DNA from: Streptomyces sp. CBMA152
GTDB lineage: Bacteria; Actinomycetota; Actinomycetes; Streptomycetales; Streptomycetaceae
Length of the DNA: 64,000 nucleotides
NCBI RefSeq assembly: GCF_014596475.1
Contig: NZ_MECJ01000002.1
Span: 558,001 to 622,000 of the forward strand
Direction: 5' to 3'
Positions 8,411-17,186 of this stretch are shown here, in pieces. The stretch's first letter is position 1; every line of letters begins with the position of its first letter. The position numbers were made by a program, and so were the translations under genes. The notes below the pieces were generated by a model. It saw nothing but the letters and a program-made list of their open reading frames with translations, had not been told where the DNA came from and did not search any database.

Positions 8411-9322
8411 ATGCCACGTACCGTCATCGCCGGAATCGACGGCTCCCCCGAGTCGAGGGCCGCTGCCGCGTGGGCGGCGCGCGAGGCGGCGCGGCGCGGG
8501 CTCGCGCTGAGGTTGCTGCACGTGTGGCAGGCGTGGCGGCCGTCCTACGGGTACGCGCCGATGGGCGCCGCGGCAGTGCTGCCGGACGGGCCGGGCAATG
8601 ACGAGAGCCGGGCCCAGCGCATGCTGGACGAGATGTACGAGCAACTGGGCGACCGCTATACGGATGTGGACGTCACGGCGGAGCAGGTGCCGGGCCGGGC
8701 GCTGGAAGTCCTGCGGTCGGCCGCCGACGAGGCCGAGGTGCTGGTCCTGGGCTCCCGGGCGCTGAGCACTCTGGCGGGCTTTGTGACGGGGTCCGTCTCG
8801 ATGTCCGTCCTCGCCCACGCCCGGCGGCCGGTCGTCCTCGTACGGCCGAAGTCCCCAGCCGGTGACGGCGGTTCAGCGGAAACGGAGGACGAGGCGCACG
8901 AGGGTGACGTGGTGCTCGGGCTCGACTTCTCGTGTCCCTGCGACGAGTTGATCGAGTACGCCGTCGAGGCCGCCATGGTGCGCGGCGCCACCCTGCGGGT
9001 CGTCCACACCTGGAGTCCGCCGCCCATCTACGGGTACGACCCTGCCGCGGTCGACCCGCGGCACATCGACGCGCTGGGCGTTGCGGAGGGGAGTGCGCTG
9101 GACGATGTGCTGCGGCCGTGGCGGGCCAAGTTCCCCTCGGTGCAGATCGAGACGCGGTGCGTCGCGGACCGGCCCGCCGAACGCATCGTCGAGGCGGCCG
9201 AGGGCGCCGCGCTGCTGGTGGTCGGGCGTCGTATCCGGAGCGGGATCACGCATATCGGACCCGTGACGCACGGCATCCTTCACCACGCCCGCACTCCGGT
9301 CGCGGTCGTGGCGCACCGCTGA
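8411..9322 (+). CDS. Tandem universal stress protein 1
   Basis: A 303-residue protein with two UspA domains. Domain 1 (about 1-145) begins VIAGIDGSPESRAAAAWAAREA and has the nucleotide-binding GSRALSTLAGFVTGSVS segment. Domain 2 (about 160-300) begins DVVLGLDFSCPCDELIEYAVEAA and ends VVGRRIRSGITHIGPVTHGILHH. GGAGG precedes the ATG at 8411. The family binds ATP and accumulates in hypoxic or stationary cells. Two boxes lie upstream. It is one of five intact tandem Usp proteins here. Confidence 0.92.
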   Translation: MPRTVIAGIDGSPESRAAAAWAAREAARRGLALRLLHVWQAWRPSYGYAPMGAAAVLPDGPGNDESRAQRMLDEMYEQLGDRYTDVDVTAEQVPGRALEVLRSAADEAEVLVLGSRALSTLAGFVTGSVSMSVLAHARRPVVLVRPKSPAGDGGSAETEDEAHEGDVVLGLDFSCPCDELIEYAVEAAMVRGATLRVVHTWSPPPIYGYDPAAVDPRHIDALGVAEGSALDDVLRPWRAKFPSVQIETRCVADRPAERIVEAAEGAALLVVGRRIRSGITHIGPVTHGILHHARTPVAVVAHR

Positions 9323-9332
9323 GCGGGAGACT

Positions 9333-9500
9333 TCAGCGCCCGCTGCGTGCGGTCGACGGCGCGTACCTGACGTCCACCACACCTTCGACGGCCTGCGCGA
9401 GGCGGGCCGCCGTGGTGATCAGGTCGCTGTCGCGGGCGTCGCCCCGCAGCGTGACGACGCCTTCGGTGACGCCGATATGGCGACGGTGTACCTGCTGGTC
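9333..9500 (-). pseudogene. BON-domain relic (second copy)
   Basis: A minus-strand frame from about 9500 to a stop at 9333-9335 reads QQVHRRHIGVTEGVVTLRGD then TAARLAQAVEGVVDVRY. It matches the BON domain of the CBS-BON protein at 4065-4796. Reading upstream, an in-frame TGA appears before any start codon, and the only nearby ATG is in another frame. It is therefore the surviving 3' end of a CBS-BON copy. A box at 9581-9596 lies just upstream, as at the intact gene. Confidence 0.6.
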
Positions 9501-9580
9501 ATGGCGTGCCTCCGGGCCTTCTCTCGGTCACCGTGGCACCCGGTCGGTGCGGGCGGGAGGGCCGAGGGGGCCGGACCTGC

Positions 9581-9596
9581 GGGGCTGACCGGCCCT
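9581..9596. promoter_or_regulatory. OsdR/DosR-type box upstream of BON relic
   Basis: GGGGCTGACCGGCCCT, between the Crp-like stop (9617) and the BON relic. It probably once served the now-degraded CBS-BON copy. Confidence 0.5.
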
Positions 9597-9616
9597 TGTC
9601 GGTGCGGTCGGCGGGG

Positions 9617-10081
9617 TCACAGCACGCTGTCGCTGCCACTGCCGTGCGGGGCGTACAGATCGAGCAGCCGGACGCGGGCCGCGTGGAGCCGGTGGGCGAG
9701 GACGCGGCCAACCCACGCTCCGATCGCGGAGCCGAAGGCGGTGTCGTCGTCCATCATCGTCCGCACGGTCGCCGCGTCGAACTCATACGTACGCACCGGC
9801 GTCATCGCCTCGGCGCCCAGTTGCCACACGAACGGCCGGAACATCCACGACCAGCCCACCAGCTCACCGGAGCCCAGCTGTCCGATCACGGCCGCGCGTC
9901 GGCCGGGGACGTGCAGGTCGAGCGTCACGGTGCCGGAGCGCACGATCCAGAACCGGTCGGCGTGGCCGCCCTCGTTGAAGAGCCGTGTTCCGGCGGGGAA
10001 GTTGACCTCATGGGCGATGCCCATAAGGCGGTCGCGGTACTCGACCGGCAGCGCGGTGGAGATCGAGGTGGGATTGCTCAT
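9617..10081 (-). CDS. Cyclic-nucleotide-binding domain protein, paralogue
   Basis: A 154-residue paralogue of the protein at 2942-3406. NFPAGTRLFNEGGHADRFWIVRSG, the LGSGELVGWSWMFRP segment and the C-terminal LLDLYAPHGSG are nearly the same, and it also lacks a helix-turn-helix. AAGGAGG sits 6 nt before the ATG at 10081. In both copies a BON relic follows downstream on the same strand, so the whole module was probably duplicated. A box at 10222-10237 lies in the divergent promoter shared with the nitroreductase gene. Confidence 0.82.
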   Translation of the reverse strand: MSNPTSISTALPVEYRDRLMGIAHEVNFPAGTRLFNEGGHADRFWIVRSGTVTLDLHVPGRRAAVIGQLGSGELVGWSWMFRPFVWQLGAEAMTPVRTYEFDAATVRTMMDDDTAFGSAIGAWVGRVLAHRLHAARVRLLDLYAPHGSGSDSVL

Positions 10082-10221
10082 GGACGGCCTCCTTGTCCGG
10101 GCCCCCTTTCAGTGTCGCCCAGCAGGCGCTGCGCGCGCGGGGCCGTGTCGGACCGCCTGCGAGGAGGCGCGGGCGAGTCGATGCGTCGTCACTCGGGCAA
10201 CCGGAGTTCGCGGACCTCTCC

Positions 10222-10237
10222 GGGCCGTACGGGCCCC
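10222..10237. promoter_or_regulatory. OsdR/DosR-type box in divergent promoter
   Basis: GGGCCGTACGGGCCCC between the Crp-like paralogue (minus) and the nitroreductase (plus, GTG 10338). The half-site spacing is one base longer than in the consensus. Confidence 0.5.
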
Positions 10238-10337
10238 TACGTTTACCCGTTCGGCACTGGGACGTATGCGGTGCGCGGCGGAACGTGGGCCGCAGGCGAC
10301 GACTAACGCTGCCGGATCGGCGAGGGCGGAGGTCACA

Positions 10338-11324
10338 GTGAATTCCGTATGCGACACACAGACGGTGACGGCACTCGTGCGGGACGCCACGACCGCACCC
10401 TCCCTGCACAACGCCCAGCCCTGGGCGTTCGTCTTCCGCTCGGCGGACGGTGTGCTGGAACTGCACGCCGACCCGAGCCGGCAGCTGCCGTACGCGGACC
10501 CGAGCGGGCGGGCGCTGCACATCAGCTGCGGGGCGGCCCTGTTCACCCTGCGCGTGGCGATCGCCCACCGGGGGTGGGAGGCGGAGGTCGCGCTGCTGTC
10601 CGACCCTGCCCGGCCGGGCCTGCTCGCGACCGTGCGCCCGCGCCGGACCCCGCAAGCCGACACGGACCTGGACGACCTGCACCCGGCCGTGCACCGCAGG
10701 CACACGAGCCGCTACCCGTTCACCGAGACACGCGTCCCGCAGGAGATCCGGGACGCGCTCGCCGAGGCGGCGCACGCGGAAGGCGCCGTGCTGGTGGTGC
10801 CCGGGCCGTGGCACGTCCAGTCGGTGCTCTCACTCGTCGAGAACGCGCGATGGTACGACGCCGAGGACCCCGGCCGGGCCGCCGAGCTGGACCGGTGGAC
10901 CCGGCTGGGCGGGGAGGCGGCGGACTCGGCCGTCGACGGCGTGCCCGCGTACGCCTTCGGCCCGGGTCGGAGGGTCGGCGGCGCCGGGGTCCGGGACTTC
11001 TCGGCCGGGCGGAGCGTGGCGGACCGGGGCACCGCCGACTTCGAGTCCGCTCCCCGGCTCGCCCTGCTCGGCACCGCCGACGACACGCCGATGGCCTGGC
11101 TGCGTTCGGGCCAGGCCCTGCAGCGCGTCCTGCTCCTCGCCACCCGCCACGATCTGGCGGTCGGGCTGAGCAGCCAGGCCCTGGAGCGCGGGGAGTTGCG
11201 GTGGGCCGCCCGCGATCCGCTCTCCGCGATGCAGCACGTCCAGATGGTCCTGCGGCTCGGTTACGGTCCGACGGGCCCGCGCAGTCCCCGGCGCGGTGTA
11301 CGGGACGTGCTGACGGTTCGGTAG
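10338..11324 (+). CDS. Acg-type nitroreductase family protein
   Basis: A 328-residue protein resembling the Acg subgroup of the FMN nitroreductase superfamily, a hallmark of the mycobacterial DosR regulon. It begins with the TAPSLHNAQPWAF motif and ends MVLRLGYGPTGP. Acg-type members have a lid that blocks the active site and may store flavin rather than reduce nitro compounds. The GTG at 10338 is preceded by GGAGG at 6 nt. A relic of a second copy lies at 27540-27723. Position between two boxed promoters supports control by the local regulator. Confidence 0.87.
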   Translation: MNSVCDTQTVTALVRDATTAPSLHNAQPWAFVFRSADGVLELHADPSRQLPYADPSGRALHISCGAALFTLRVAIAHRGWEAEVALLSDPARPGLLATVRPRRTPQADTDLDDLHPAVHRRHTSRYPFTETRVPQEIRDALAEAAHAEGAVLVVPGPWHVQSVLSLVENARWYDAEDPGRAAELDRWTRLGGEAADSAVDGVPAYAFGPGRRVGGAGVRDFSAGRSVADRGTADFESAPRLALLGTADDTPMAWLRSGQALQRVLLLATRHDLAVGLSSQALERGELRWAARDPLSAMQHVQMVLRLGYGPTGPRSPRRGVRDVLTVR

Positions 11325-11339
11325 ATGTGGTCCCGGTTC

Positions 11340-11377
11340 GGGCCGAACGGCCCCTCGTGCAGGGCCGGTTCGCCCCT
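11340..11377. promoter_or_regulatory. Tandem OsdR/DosR-type boxes
   Basis: GGGCCGAACGGCCCCT (11340-11355) and AGGGCCGGTTCGCCCCT (11361-11377), about 140-170 bp upstream of the universal stress gene at 11513. The first is one of the best palindromes in the window. Confidence 0.65.
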
Positions 11378-11512
11378 GCCGGGTGCGGCCGGCCCGGTGG
11401 GAGTCTGCGCGGTGGGGCCATGGTGCCCCGCCCGGCGGACCCACGGATGTGAGCCCGTGCGGCCGACGCCCGCGCCCCGCCTGCCCGCCCATGGATCCAC
11501 CGGAGGTCGATC

Positions 11513-12355
11513 ATGGAATGCCATATCACCGCAGGCATCGACGGTTCGCGCGAGAGCCTGGACGCGGCCGACTGGGCGGCCCGCGAAGCGCTGCGCCGCG
11601 GCCTGCCGCTGCACCTCCTCCATGTGGACGACGAACCCGCCGGCCGTACGGGCCTGCCCGAACTGGACGCCCCGGGCGAGCGCGACCGTACGGCACCGGA
11701 GCGGGCGGCCGTCCAACTCGCCTACTGCCACCCCACCTTGGAGATCCATCCGGTCGCCGCGCTCGGTCCGCCTACGGCCACGCTCCTGGACGCGGCCGCG
11801 ACTTCCGAGATCCTGGCCCTGGGCTCGCGCGGCTTCACCGGTCTCGCCGCGTTCCTCGTCGGCTCGGTCGCGCTGGAGGTGACCGCACGTGCCGCGTGCC
11901 CGGTCGTCCTCGTACGGGCCGGGGAGTGCCCGCAGGACGAGCGGCAGGGCGCGTCGGGCACCGGCGCCTACCGGCCTGTCGTCCTCGGCCTGGACCTGGA
12001 CCACCCGTGCGACGACCTGCTCGCGTACGCCTTCGACGCGGCGGCCACCCGCCGGGCCCCGCTCCACGTCTGGCACACCTGGGCCGTTCCGCTGGTGCCG
12101 TCGGCGGACGCGGAGGACCCGGCGGCGGAGAAGGCCCACGCGCTGGCGGCGGTGCTGGCGCCCTGGCGGCGCAAGTTCCCCGAGACGGAGGTGGTCGAGC
12201 GCACGGTCCACGGCCGGGCCGGCCACCATCTCGTGATGGCCTCCACCGGTGCGAGTCTCCTGATCGTCGGCCGCCGCACCGACCGCCTCGGCCCGGTGGC
12301 CCACTCCGTGATCCACCATGTGCTGTGCCCGGTTGTGGTGGTGCCGCACGACTGA
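11513..12355 (+). CDS. Tandem universal stress protein 2
   Basis: A 280-residue double-UspA protein. Domain 1 starts ITAGIDGSRESLDAADWAAREA with the GSRGFTGLAAFLVGSV loop; domain 2 starts PVVLGLDLDHPCDDLLAYAF and ends IVGRRTDRLGPVAHSVIHH. It is shorter than its neighbours in the first linker. GGAGG lies 6-7 nt before the ATG. Two upstream boxes suggest strong control by the dormancy regulator. The 152 bp after it contain only the Lrp gene promoter. Confidence 0.92.
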   Translation: MECHITAGIDGSRESLDAADWAAREALRRGLPLHLLHVDDEPAGRTGLPELDAPGERDRTAPERAAVQLAYCHPTLEIHPVAALGPPTATLLDAAATSEILALGSRGFTGLAAFLVGSVALEVTARAACPVVLVRAGECPQDERQGASGTGAYRPVVLGLDLDHPCDDLLAYAFDAAATRRAPLHVWHTWAVPLVPSADAEDPAAEKAHALAAVLAPWRRKFPETEVVERTVHGRAGHHLVMASTGASLLIVGRRTDRLGPVAHSVIHHVLCPVVVVPHD

Positions 12356-12507
12356 GGCCCGCGCGGATGCTCTTTATGGGCGGGCTCCACTTGCGCATGA
12401 TTCCTCCTTCGGTTCGGGTAGGGGCGGTAGAAGCACTTGGGAAGTGCATCCGGATTTCCCGAGTCACGGTGTGATCCAGGCCGTATCCGACACAGAGGGG
12501 GAAATTC

Positions 12508-13500
12508 GTGTACGAAGCCGATGCTCTCGATGCGCTGGACCGCCGCCTTCTTCACGCTTTGGAGGTGGACGGGCGGGCGCCGTTCAACCGGATCGCGGAG
12601 GTGCTGGGCGTCTCGGACCAGACCGTCGCCCGCCGCTACCGCCGGCTGCGGGCCGAGCTCGGGCTGCGCGTGGTCGGCCTGCGGGACCCGCTGGTCCTCG
12701 GTCACGACCTGTGGATGCTTCGGCTGCGCTGCACCCCCGAGGGCGCCACGTCCATCTCCCAGGCGCTGGCCCGCCGCCCGGACACCGCCTGGATCGCGCT
12801 GGCCTCCGGAGGTACGGAGGTGGTCTGCATGGCCCACGCCCAGCGGCACGGCGACCACGAACTACTGCTCGGCAAGCTGCCGCGGACCCCGAACATCGTC
12901 GAGATCCGCGCCCACCAGGTGCTGCACCGCTTCCACGGCGGGCCGACCGGGTGGCCGGACCGGACCGGCGGGCTGACCCGCGAGGAGGCGCTCGCAGTCC
13001 GCTCGCCCCAACTCCCGGACCTGGACGCGGCATTGGAGGTGGGATCGGTCCGGCTGACCGAGCAGGACGAGGCTCTGATCGCCGCTCTGGAGACGGACGG
13101 GCGGGCCACCTACCCGGAGCTGGAGCGGGCGACCGGGCAGTCGGAGTCCGTGGTCAAGCGCAGGGTGGCCGCGCTGCTCGGCTCGGGGGCGGTGTACACC
13201 GACGCGGACTTCCCGCCGGAGGTCTTCGGCGAGCGGGTCTCGGCCCTGCTGTGGATCTCCGTGGCCCCGTCCGCGCTCGCCCGGGCGGGTCAGGAGCTGG
13301 CCGCACATACGCAGGTCGTCTTCGCCGCCGCCATCGAGGGCCCGTCCAACCTCGTCGCCAGCGTCCTGGCCACGGACGTCGCAGCGCTCTACGCCTACCT
13401 CAGCGGCCCCTTGGGCTCGCTGGAGGGTGTCCTGCACGTCGAGACGACGCTGTTCCTGAGCCGGATCAAGCAGCTCACCTATCAGGCCCCGCTCCGCTGA
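12508..13500 (+). CDS. Lrp/AsnC-family regulator with two AsnC modules
   Basis: A 330-residue regulator containing two Lrp/AsnC units. Unit 1 has a winged-helix at about 9-55 (LDRRLLHALEVDGRAPFNRIAEVLGVSDQTVARRYRRL shortened) and an effector-binding region; unit 2 has a second HTH at about 190-230 (YPELERATGQSESVVKRRVAALL) with its own RAM-like domain. Double-unit proteins are common in Streptomyces. The GTG at 12508 follows GAGGGGGA. The upstream region contains GCACTTGGGAAGTGC, a possible autoregulatory operator. It lacks a dormancy box and may be a core gene bordering the island segment. Confidence 0.85.
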   Translation: MYEADALDALDRRLLHALEVDGRAPFNRIAEVLGVSDQTVARRYRRLRAELGLRVVGLRDPLVLGHDLWMLRLRCTPEGATSISQALARRPDTAWIALASGGTEVVCMAHAQRHGDHELLLGKLPRTPNIVEIRAHQVLHRFHGGPTGWPDRTGGLTREEALAVRSPQLPDLDAALEVGSVRLTEQDEALIAALETDGRATYPELERATGQSESVVKRRVAALLGSGAVYTDADFPPEVFGERVSALLWISVAPSALARAGQELAAHTQVVFAAAIEGPSNLVASVLATDVAALYAYLSGPLGSLEGVLHVETTLFLSRIKQLTYQAPLR

Positions 13501-13514
13501 GCTGCCGCCGCACC

Positions 13515-14828
13515 TCAGCTGGCGTCGTTCCGGCGCTGTTCGCGCAGGGCGGCCCAGCGTTCCAGCCACTGGCGGACATGTGCCTCGTAGCCGTGGTGGG
13601 TGGGTTGGTAGAAGGCTTCTCGGTCCATGCCGTCGGGGAAGTAGTCTGCACCGGAGAAGCCGTTGGCGGCGTCGGGGTCGTACTGGTAGTTCTCGCCGTA
13701 ACCGAGGTTCTTCATCAGCCCGGTGGGCGCGTTGAGGATGTGTGCCGGCGGCATGAGGGAGCCGGTCCGGCGGGCGAGCTCCTGGGCCGCGCCGAAGCCC
13801 CGGTACACCGAGACCGATTTGGGGGCGGTGGCCAGGTAGACGACGGCCTGCGCGATAGCCAGTTCACCATCGGGCGAGCCGAGCCGTTCGTAGACCTGCC
13901 AGGCGGCCAGGGCCTGTTGGACCGCCTGGGGGTCGGCCATGCCGATGTCCTCGGTGGCGAAGCGGGTGATGCGGCGGGCGATGTAGCGCGGGTCCTCACC
14001 GCCGTCCAGCATCCGGGCGAGCCAGTACAGGGCGGCGTCCGGATCGGAGCCGCGCATCGACTTGTGCAGGGCCGAGATCAGGTTGTAGTGGCTGTCCTGC
14101 TTCTTGTCGTACTGCGGTGCCCGTTTGTGGACCTGGGCGGTGAGCGCGGTGACGTCCAGCGACTCGGCGTCGTCGGGGAGCGATTGGAGCTGTTCGGCCA
14201 TGTTGAGCAGGTAGCGGCCGTCGCCGTCCGCCATCGCCGTGAGCGCCTGGCGGGCGTCGGGGGTGAGGGGCAGTTCGCGTCCGGTGAGGTGTTCGGCGCG
14301 GGCGATCAGCGTGTTCAGGGCTGTGTCGTCGAGGCGTTTGAGGACGTAGACCTGGGAGCGGGACAGCAGTGCGCCGTTGAGCTCGAAACTCGGGTTCTCG
14401 GTCGTCGCCCCGACCAGGACGACCGTGCCGTCCTCGACGTACGGCAGGAAGCTGTCCTGCTGGGCGCGGTTGAAGCGGTGGATCTCGTCGACGAACAGCA
14501 GCGTCCCCTGACCGATCTCACGCCTGCGGGTCGCGGTCTGGAACACCCTTCTCAGGTCGGCGACGCCCGAGAAGGTCGCCGACAACGGCTCGAAGGCGAG
14601 CTGGGTCTGCTCGGCCAGGAGACGGGCGATCGTGGTTTTGCCGCAGCCGGGCGGACCCCACAGGACCATCGAGACCAGCCGTTCCTGGGCGATCATCCGA
14701 CCGATCGGCGCGTCGGGTGCCAACAGGTGATCCTGGCCTACGACTTCACTCAGGCTGCGCGGGCGCAGTCGGTCCGCCAGCGGACGGGCCGACTCGTCCT
14801 CGAACAGGGAGGGGGCGTCGTGAACCAT
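13515..14828 (-). CDS. rarA: Replication-associated recombination protein A (RarA/MgsA)
   Basis: A 437-residue AAA+ ATPase of the RarA/WRNIP1 family acting at stalled replication forks. Walker A is [11 protein letters not shown], Walker [17 protein letters not shown], sensor [12 protein letters not shown], and the arginine-finger SR is in [11 protein letters not shown]. The C-terminal tetramerisation region contains [20 protein letters not shown] and the family-typical YPDGM-like segment near the end. The ATG at 14828 with AAGGA upstream is preferred over the TTG at 14831. Length and motifs are normal. It is convergent with the Lrp gene and is a housekeeping gene. Confidence 0.95.
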   Translation of the reverse strand: MVHDAPSLFEDESARPLADRLRPRSLSEVVGQDHLLAPDAPIGRMIAQERLVSMVLWGPPGCGKTTIARLLAEQTQLAFEPLSATFSGVADLRRVFQTATRRREIGQGTLLFVDEIHRFNRAQQDSFLPYVEDGTVVLVGATTENPSFELNGALLSRSQVYVLKRLDDTALNTLIARAEHLTGRELPLTPDARQALTAMADGDGRYLLNMAEQLQSLPDDAESLDVTALTAQVHKRAPQYDKKQDSHYNLISALHKSMRGSDPDAALYWLARMLDGGEDPRYIARRITRFATEDIGMADPQAVQQALAAWQVYERLGSPDGELAIAQAVVYLATAPKSVSVYRGFGAAQELARRTGSLMPPAHILNAPTGLMKNLGYGENYQYDPDAANGFSGADYFPDGMDREAFYQPTHHGYEAHVRQWLERWAALREQRRNDAS

Positions 14829-14882
14829 CAAGAAGTCCTTCGGAACGGGCAGTCGGTGGGTCAGGGGCCGCGTTCGGTCGGG

Positions 14883-15845
14883 TCACTGCGAGGGGGCGAA
14901 CGCCTGCTTCAGCGCGGCCTTCAGCTCCTGGTCCACGCTGGCGGCCAGGCGGCCGGGCGCGACACCGATGCCGTGCGGCGCTCCGGGGTAGACGTGCAGC
15001 TCGGTGGGGACGGCGGCGCGCAGCAGCTGGTCGGCGTATTCGAGGGCCTCGTCGAGCAGCAGGTCCAGGGCGCCTACGGCGATGAACGTCGGCGGAAGGC
15101 CGGTCAGGTCCTTCGCGCGGGCCGCGACGGCGTACTCGGGCGCGGTCCTGCCGCCGGGCTTGTGGCCGAGCAGGCTCTCCCAGCCGAAGGTGTTGCTGGC
15201 CGGGGTCCAGATGTACTGCCCGGTGTGGGGGTTGAGGTCGGTGCGCGTCGCGGTGCGGTCATCGAGCATTCCGTACATCAGCACCTGCAGCCGGAGCGGC
15301 ACCTGTCCCTGGTCGCGGGTGAACTGTGCCAGTGTCGCGGCGAGTCCGCCGCCCGCGCTCTCGCCGTAGACGGTGATCAGGTCGGGGTCGACGTTCAGCT
15401 CGTCGGCGTTGTCGTGCAGCCAGGTCAGCGCGGCGTAGCAGTCGTGGAGCGGGCCGGGGTGCGGGGTCTCGGGGGCGAGCCGGTAGTCGACCGAGGCCAC
15501 GACGCAGCCGAGCTCGTCGGCGAACGCGTTGGCCAGCGCCTGGCACTGGCGGGCGTTGCCCATCACGTACCCGCCCGAGTGGATCATCAGGACGGCGGGC
15601 CGCGGGCTGTCGGCCCGGCCGCTGGGGCGGGTGAGGATGACGGAAACCTTCGGGTCATCCTCGAAGCCGGGCACCTGCCGGGTCTCGATCGTTACGTCCG
15701 CAGGCGTGGCGGCTTCCATCTCCCATAGGTTCTCCCGCGCCGCCTGCAGGTTCTCGGCCGTCACCTCGAAGGGCGGCATGGCGTCAAGCTGCGGCAGCAG
15801 CTCCGGGTCCACGAGATGACGCGTGGCGAAGGCTTCGGCCGACAT
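14883..15845 (-). CDS. Alpha/beta-hydrolase, HSL-type esterase
   Basis: A 320-residue hormone-sensitive-lipase-type esterase. It has the oxyanion motif HSGGYVMG (HGG variant with Ser inserted), the nucleophile elbow GESAGGG, the catalytic Asp in VGALDLLLDE and the catalytic His in YPGAPHGIG. No signal peptide, so cytoplasmic. The ATG at 15845 has GAGGGAGA upstream. Likely hydrolyses short-chain esters. It stands alone between rarA and a degraded stretch. Confidence 0.88.
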   Translation of the reverse strand: MSAEAFATRHLVDPELLPQLDAMPPFEVTAENLQAARENLWEMEAATPADVTIETRQVPGFEDDPKVSVILTRPSGRADSPRPAVLMIHSGGYVMGNARQCQALANAFADELGCVVASVDYRLAPETPHPGPLHDCYAALTWLHDNADELNVDPDLITVYGESAGGGLAATLAQFTRDQGQVPLRLQVLMYGMLDDRTATRTDLNPHTGQYIWTPASNTFGWESLLGHKPGGRTAPEYAVAARAKDLTGLPPTFIAVGALDLLLDEALEYADQLLRAAVPTELHVYPGAPHGIGVAPGRLAASVDQELKAALKQAFAPSQ

Positions 15846-16079
15846 GGTGTCTCTCCCTCGATCGCTACAGGATTTGCTGACAGAAGAGACATTACGGACG
15901 AAGTTCGAGGATGCTGAGTCAACGCACGCCATCTCGTCCGCATCCGACATGGGGAGAGCTATTGGTATCCGAAATCGACTCCGGCAGTCCCACCGGCGCA
16001 CCACTCCACGCGAAGCGTGCGGAACACCCGCCGGACATCGCCCAGCACCTCCCGCAACGCCGCCGCTCATCGGCCCACC

Positions 16080-16387
16080 GGGTGCTCCGCACGGGCGGTC
16101 CCTCTGCCAGGGCGGCGCGTACGGCTCCGTCCGTCTGTGGGCCGAAGACCGCTCGTAGTGTCGAGATGAGCAACTGGGCGGCCTGGAAGCGCTGTTCGGC
16201 GGCCGTGGGGCGCGCCGAGGCGGGCGCGTAGGGGGCGTGGAGGGGTCCGACCGGTTCCCAGGCGGGCACGGCGACCACCTCCGCGTGCAGCGCACGTGCC
16301 TGCTGGGCGGCCCAGTGCTGTGCGGCCGTCGACGCCTCGGACCCGTCGACGCCCACCACGATGCCGCACTCGGTGGTGCTTCGTCAT
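16080..16387 (-). pseudogene. Universal stress protein, frameshifted and truncated
   Basis: The ATG at 16387 has a good GGAGG site, but its frame (MTKHHRV...) is not the Usp frame. The Usp sequence (GIVVGVDGSEASTAAQHWAAQQA) appears in another frame with a TGA near the start, so a frameshift lies in the first codons. Homology ends near ALAEGPP at about 16080. The rest of domain 1 and any domain 2 are missing, and 15846-16080 shows nothing recognisable. Two boxes at 16450-16486 still mark its promoter. Confidence 0.7.
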
Positions 16388-16449
16388 GGCATCCTCCAAC
16401 CCTGGACGGCCTCTCGTTCCACGGTGGTCCGGGGTGGGTCGGCGGGACA

Positions 16450-16486
16450 GGGGCCGGTGGGCCCTTGCGGGCGCCGATCGGCCCCT
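16450..16486. promoter_or_regulatory. Tandem OsdR/DosR-type boxes upstream of dead Usp gene
   Basis: GGGGCCGGTGGGCCCTT (16450-16466) and GGGCGCCGATCGGCCCCT (16469-16486). They lie between the Usp relic (start 16387) and the SHOCT gene stop (16527). Confidence 0.55.
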
Positions 16487-16526
16487 CGCCCACAGCTCGG
16501 CACCGCTGGGGCCGAACCGCGCCTGA

Positions 16527-16808
16527 TCAGCCCTTTTCGAGCCGGGGGCCGCCGTCGGCGCACAGGACGGCCAGGCGGCGCCGGTACTCGTCCTCGTCGA
16601 TCTCGCCCCGGGCGAACCGTTCGGCGAGGACCTGCTCAGGGGCGGGCCGGGACGGTGGGCTGCTTGTCGTCGCCCCGGTGCCGGCCGATCGGGACAGGGC
16701 CCGGAACAGCAGTACGCCGAGGGTGACCAGTGCCGCCCAGAAGAGGATCATCCCGCCTGACATGGCGAACCAGCCCCATCCACCAGGGTCGTGGCCGTAC
16801 GGGTGCAT
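16527..16808 (-). CDS. Small SHOCT-domain membrane protein
   Basis: A 93-residue protein with one N-terminal membrane helix (MSGGMILFWAALVTLGVLLF), a Ser/Pro/Thr linker and a C-terminal SHOCT domain (LAERFARGEIDEDEYRRRLAVL). SHOCT domains are small oligomerisation modules on membrane proteins. GAGGTGA precedes the ATG at 16808. It follows an OsmC relic on the same strand. Confidence 0.8.
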   Translation of the reverse strand: MHPYGHDPGGWGWFAMSGGMILFWAALVTLGVLLFRALSRSAGTGATTSSPPSRPAPEQVLAERFARGEIDEDEYRRRLAVLCADGGPRLEKG

Positions 16809-16827
16809 CGCCGTCACCTCGATGTGC

Positions 16828-17099
16828 TCAAGTGCCGACTTCGATGTCGATCGCAGGAGGTTCGTGCTGCGTGTTGTGGACGGTGCAGTGCGAGGCGACC
16901 GCGAGCATGGCCGCCAGGCGCTGTGCGGACGCCCGGGCGGCGCGACGATGACCAGGCGTACGGACGCGACGCGGGCCGGACGGTCCGCGGCCATGGTGAA
17001 CTCGGTACGGACCCGCAGTCCGGCTCGTGGCAGCCCGCGGCGTTGGAGGTAGCGGCCCGCGTAGAAGGCGACGCAGGTGAAACGGGACCGTCCGGCCCT
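16828..17099 (-). pseudogene. OsmC/Ohr-family protein relic
   Basis: Minus-strand sequence encodes RFTCVAFYAGRYL...RVRTEFTMAADRPARVASVRLVI, then in another frame AAMLAVASHCTVHNTQHEPP up to a stop at 16828. These are the two Cys-containing blocks of an OsmC-type peroxide-reducing protein, separated by a frameshift near 16930-16945. The N-terminal third is missing and is replaced at 17100 by a short inverted-repeat element. Confidence 0.65.
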
Positions 17100-17154
17100 G
17101 AGAGCCTGTCTTTGAACCCCCGCCTGCGCCCCGACGCCCGGCAGACAGGCTCTC
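17100..17154. repeat. Short inverted-repeat element (possible IS scar)
   Basis: GAGAGCCTGTC at 17100-17110 is repeated inverted as GACAGGCTCTC at 17144-17154, a perfect 11-bp inverted repeat around 33 bp. It lies exactly where homology to OsmC ends. It could be a collapsed insertion sequence or MITE. A simple hairpin terminator for the regulator gene at 17187 is another reading. No target duplication is obvious. Confidence 0.5.
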
Positions 17155-17186
17155 ATCGTGGCCGCGTCGCCCGGCGGACGCCGCCG

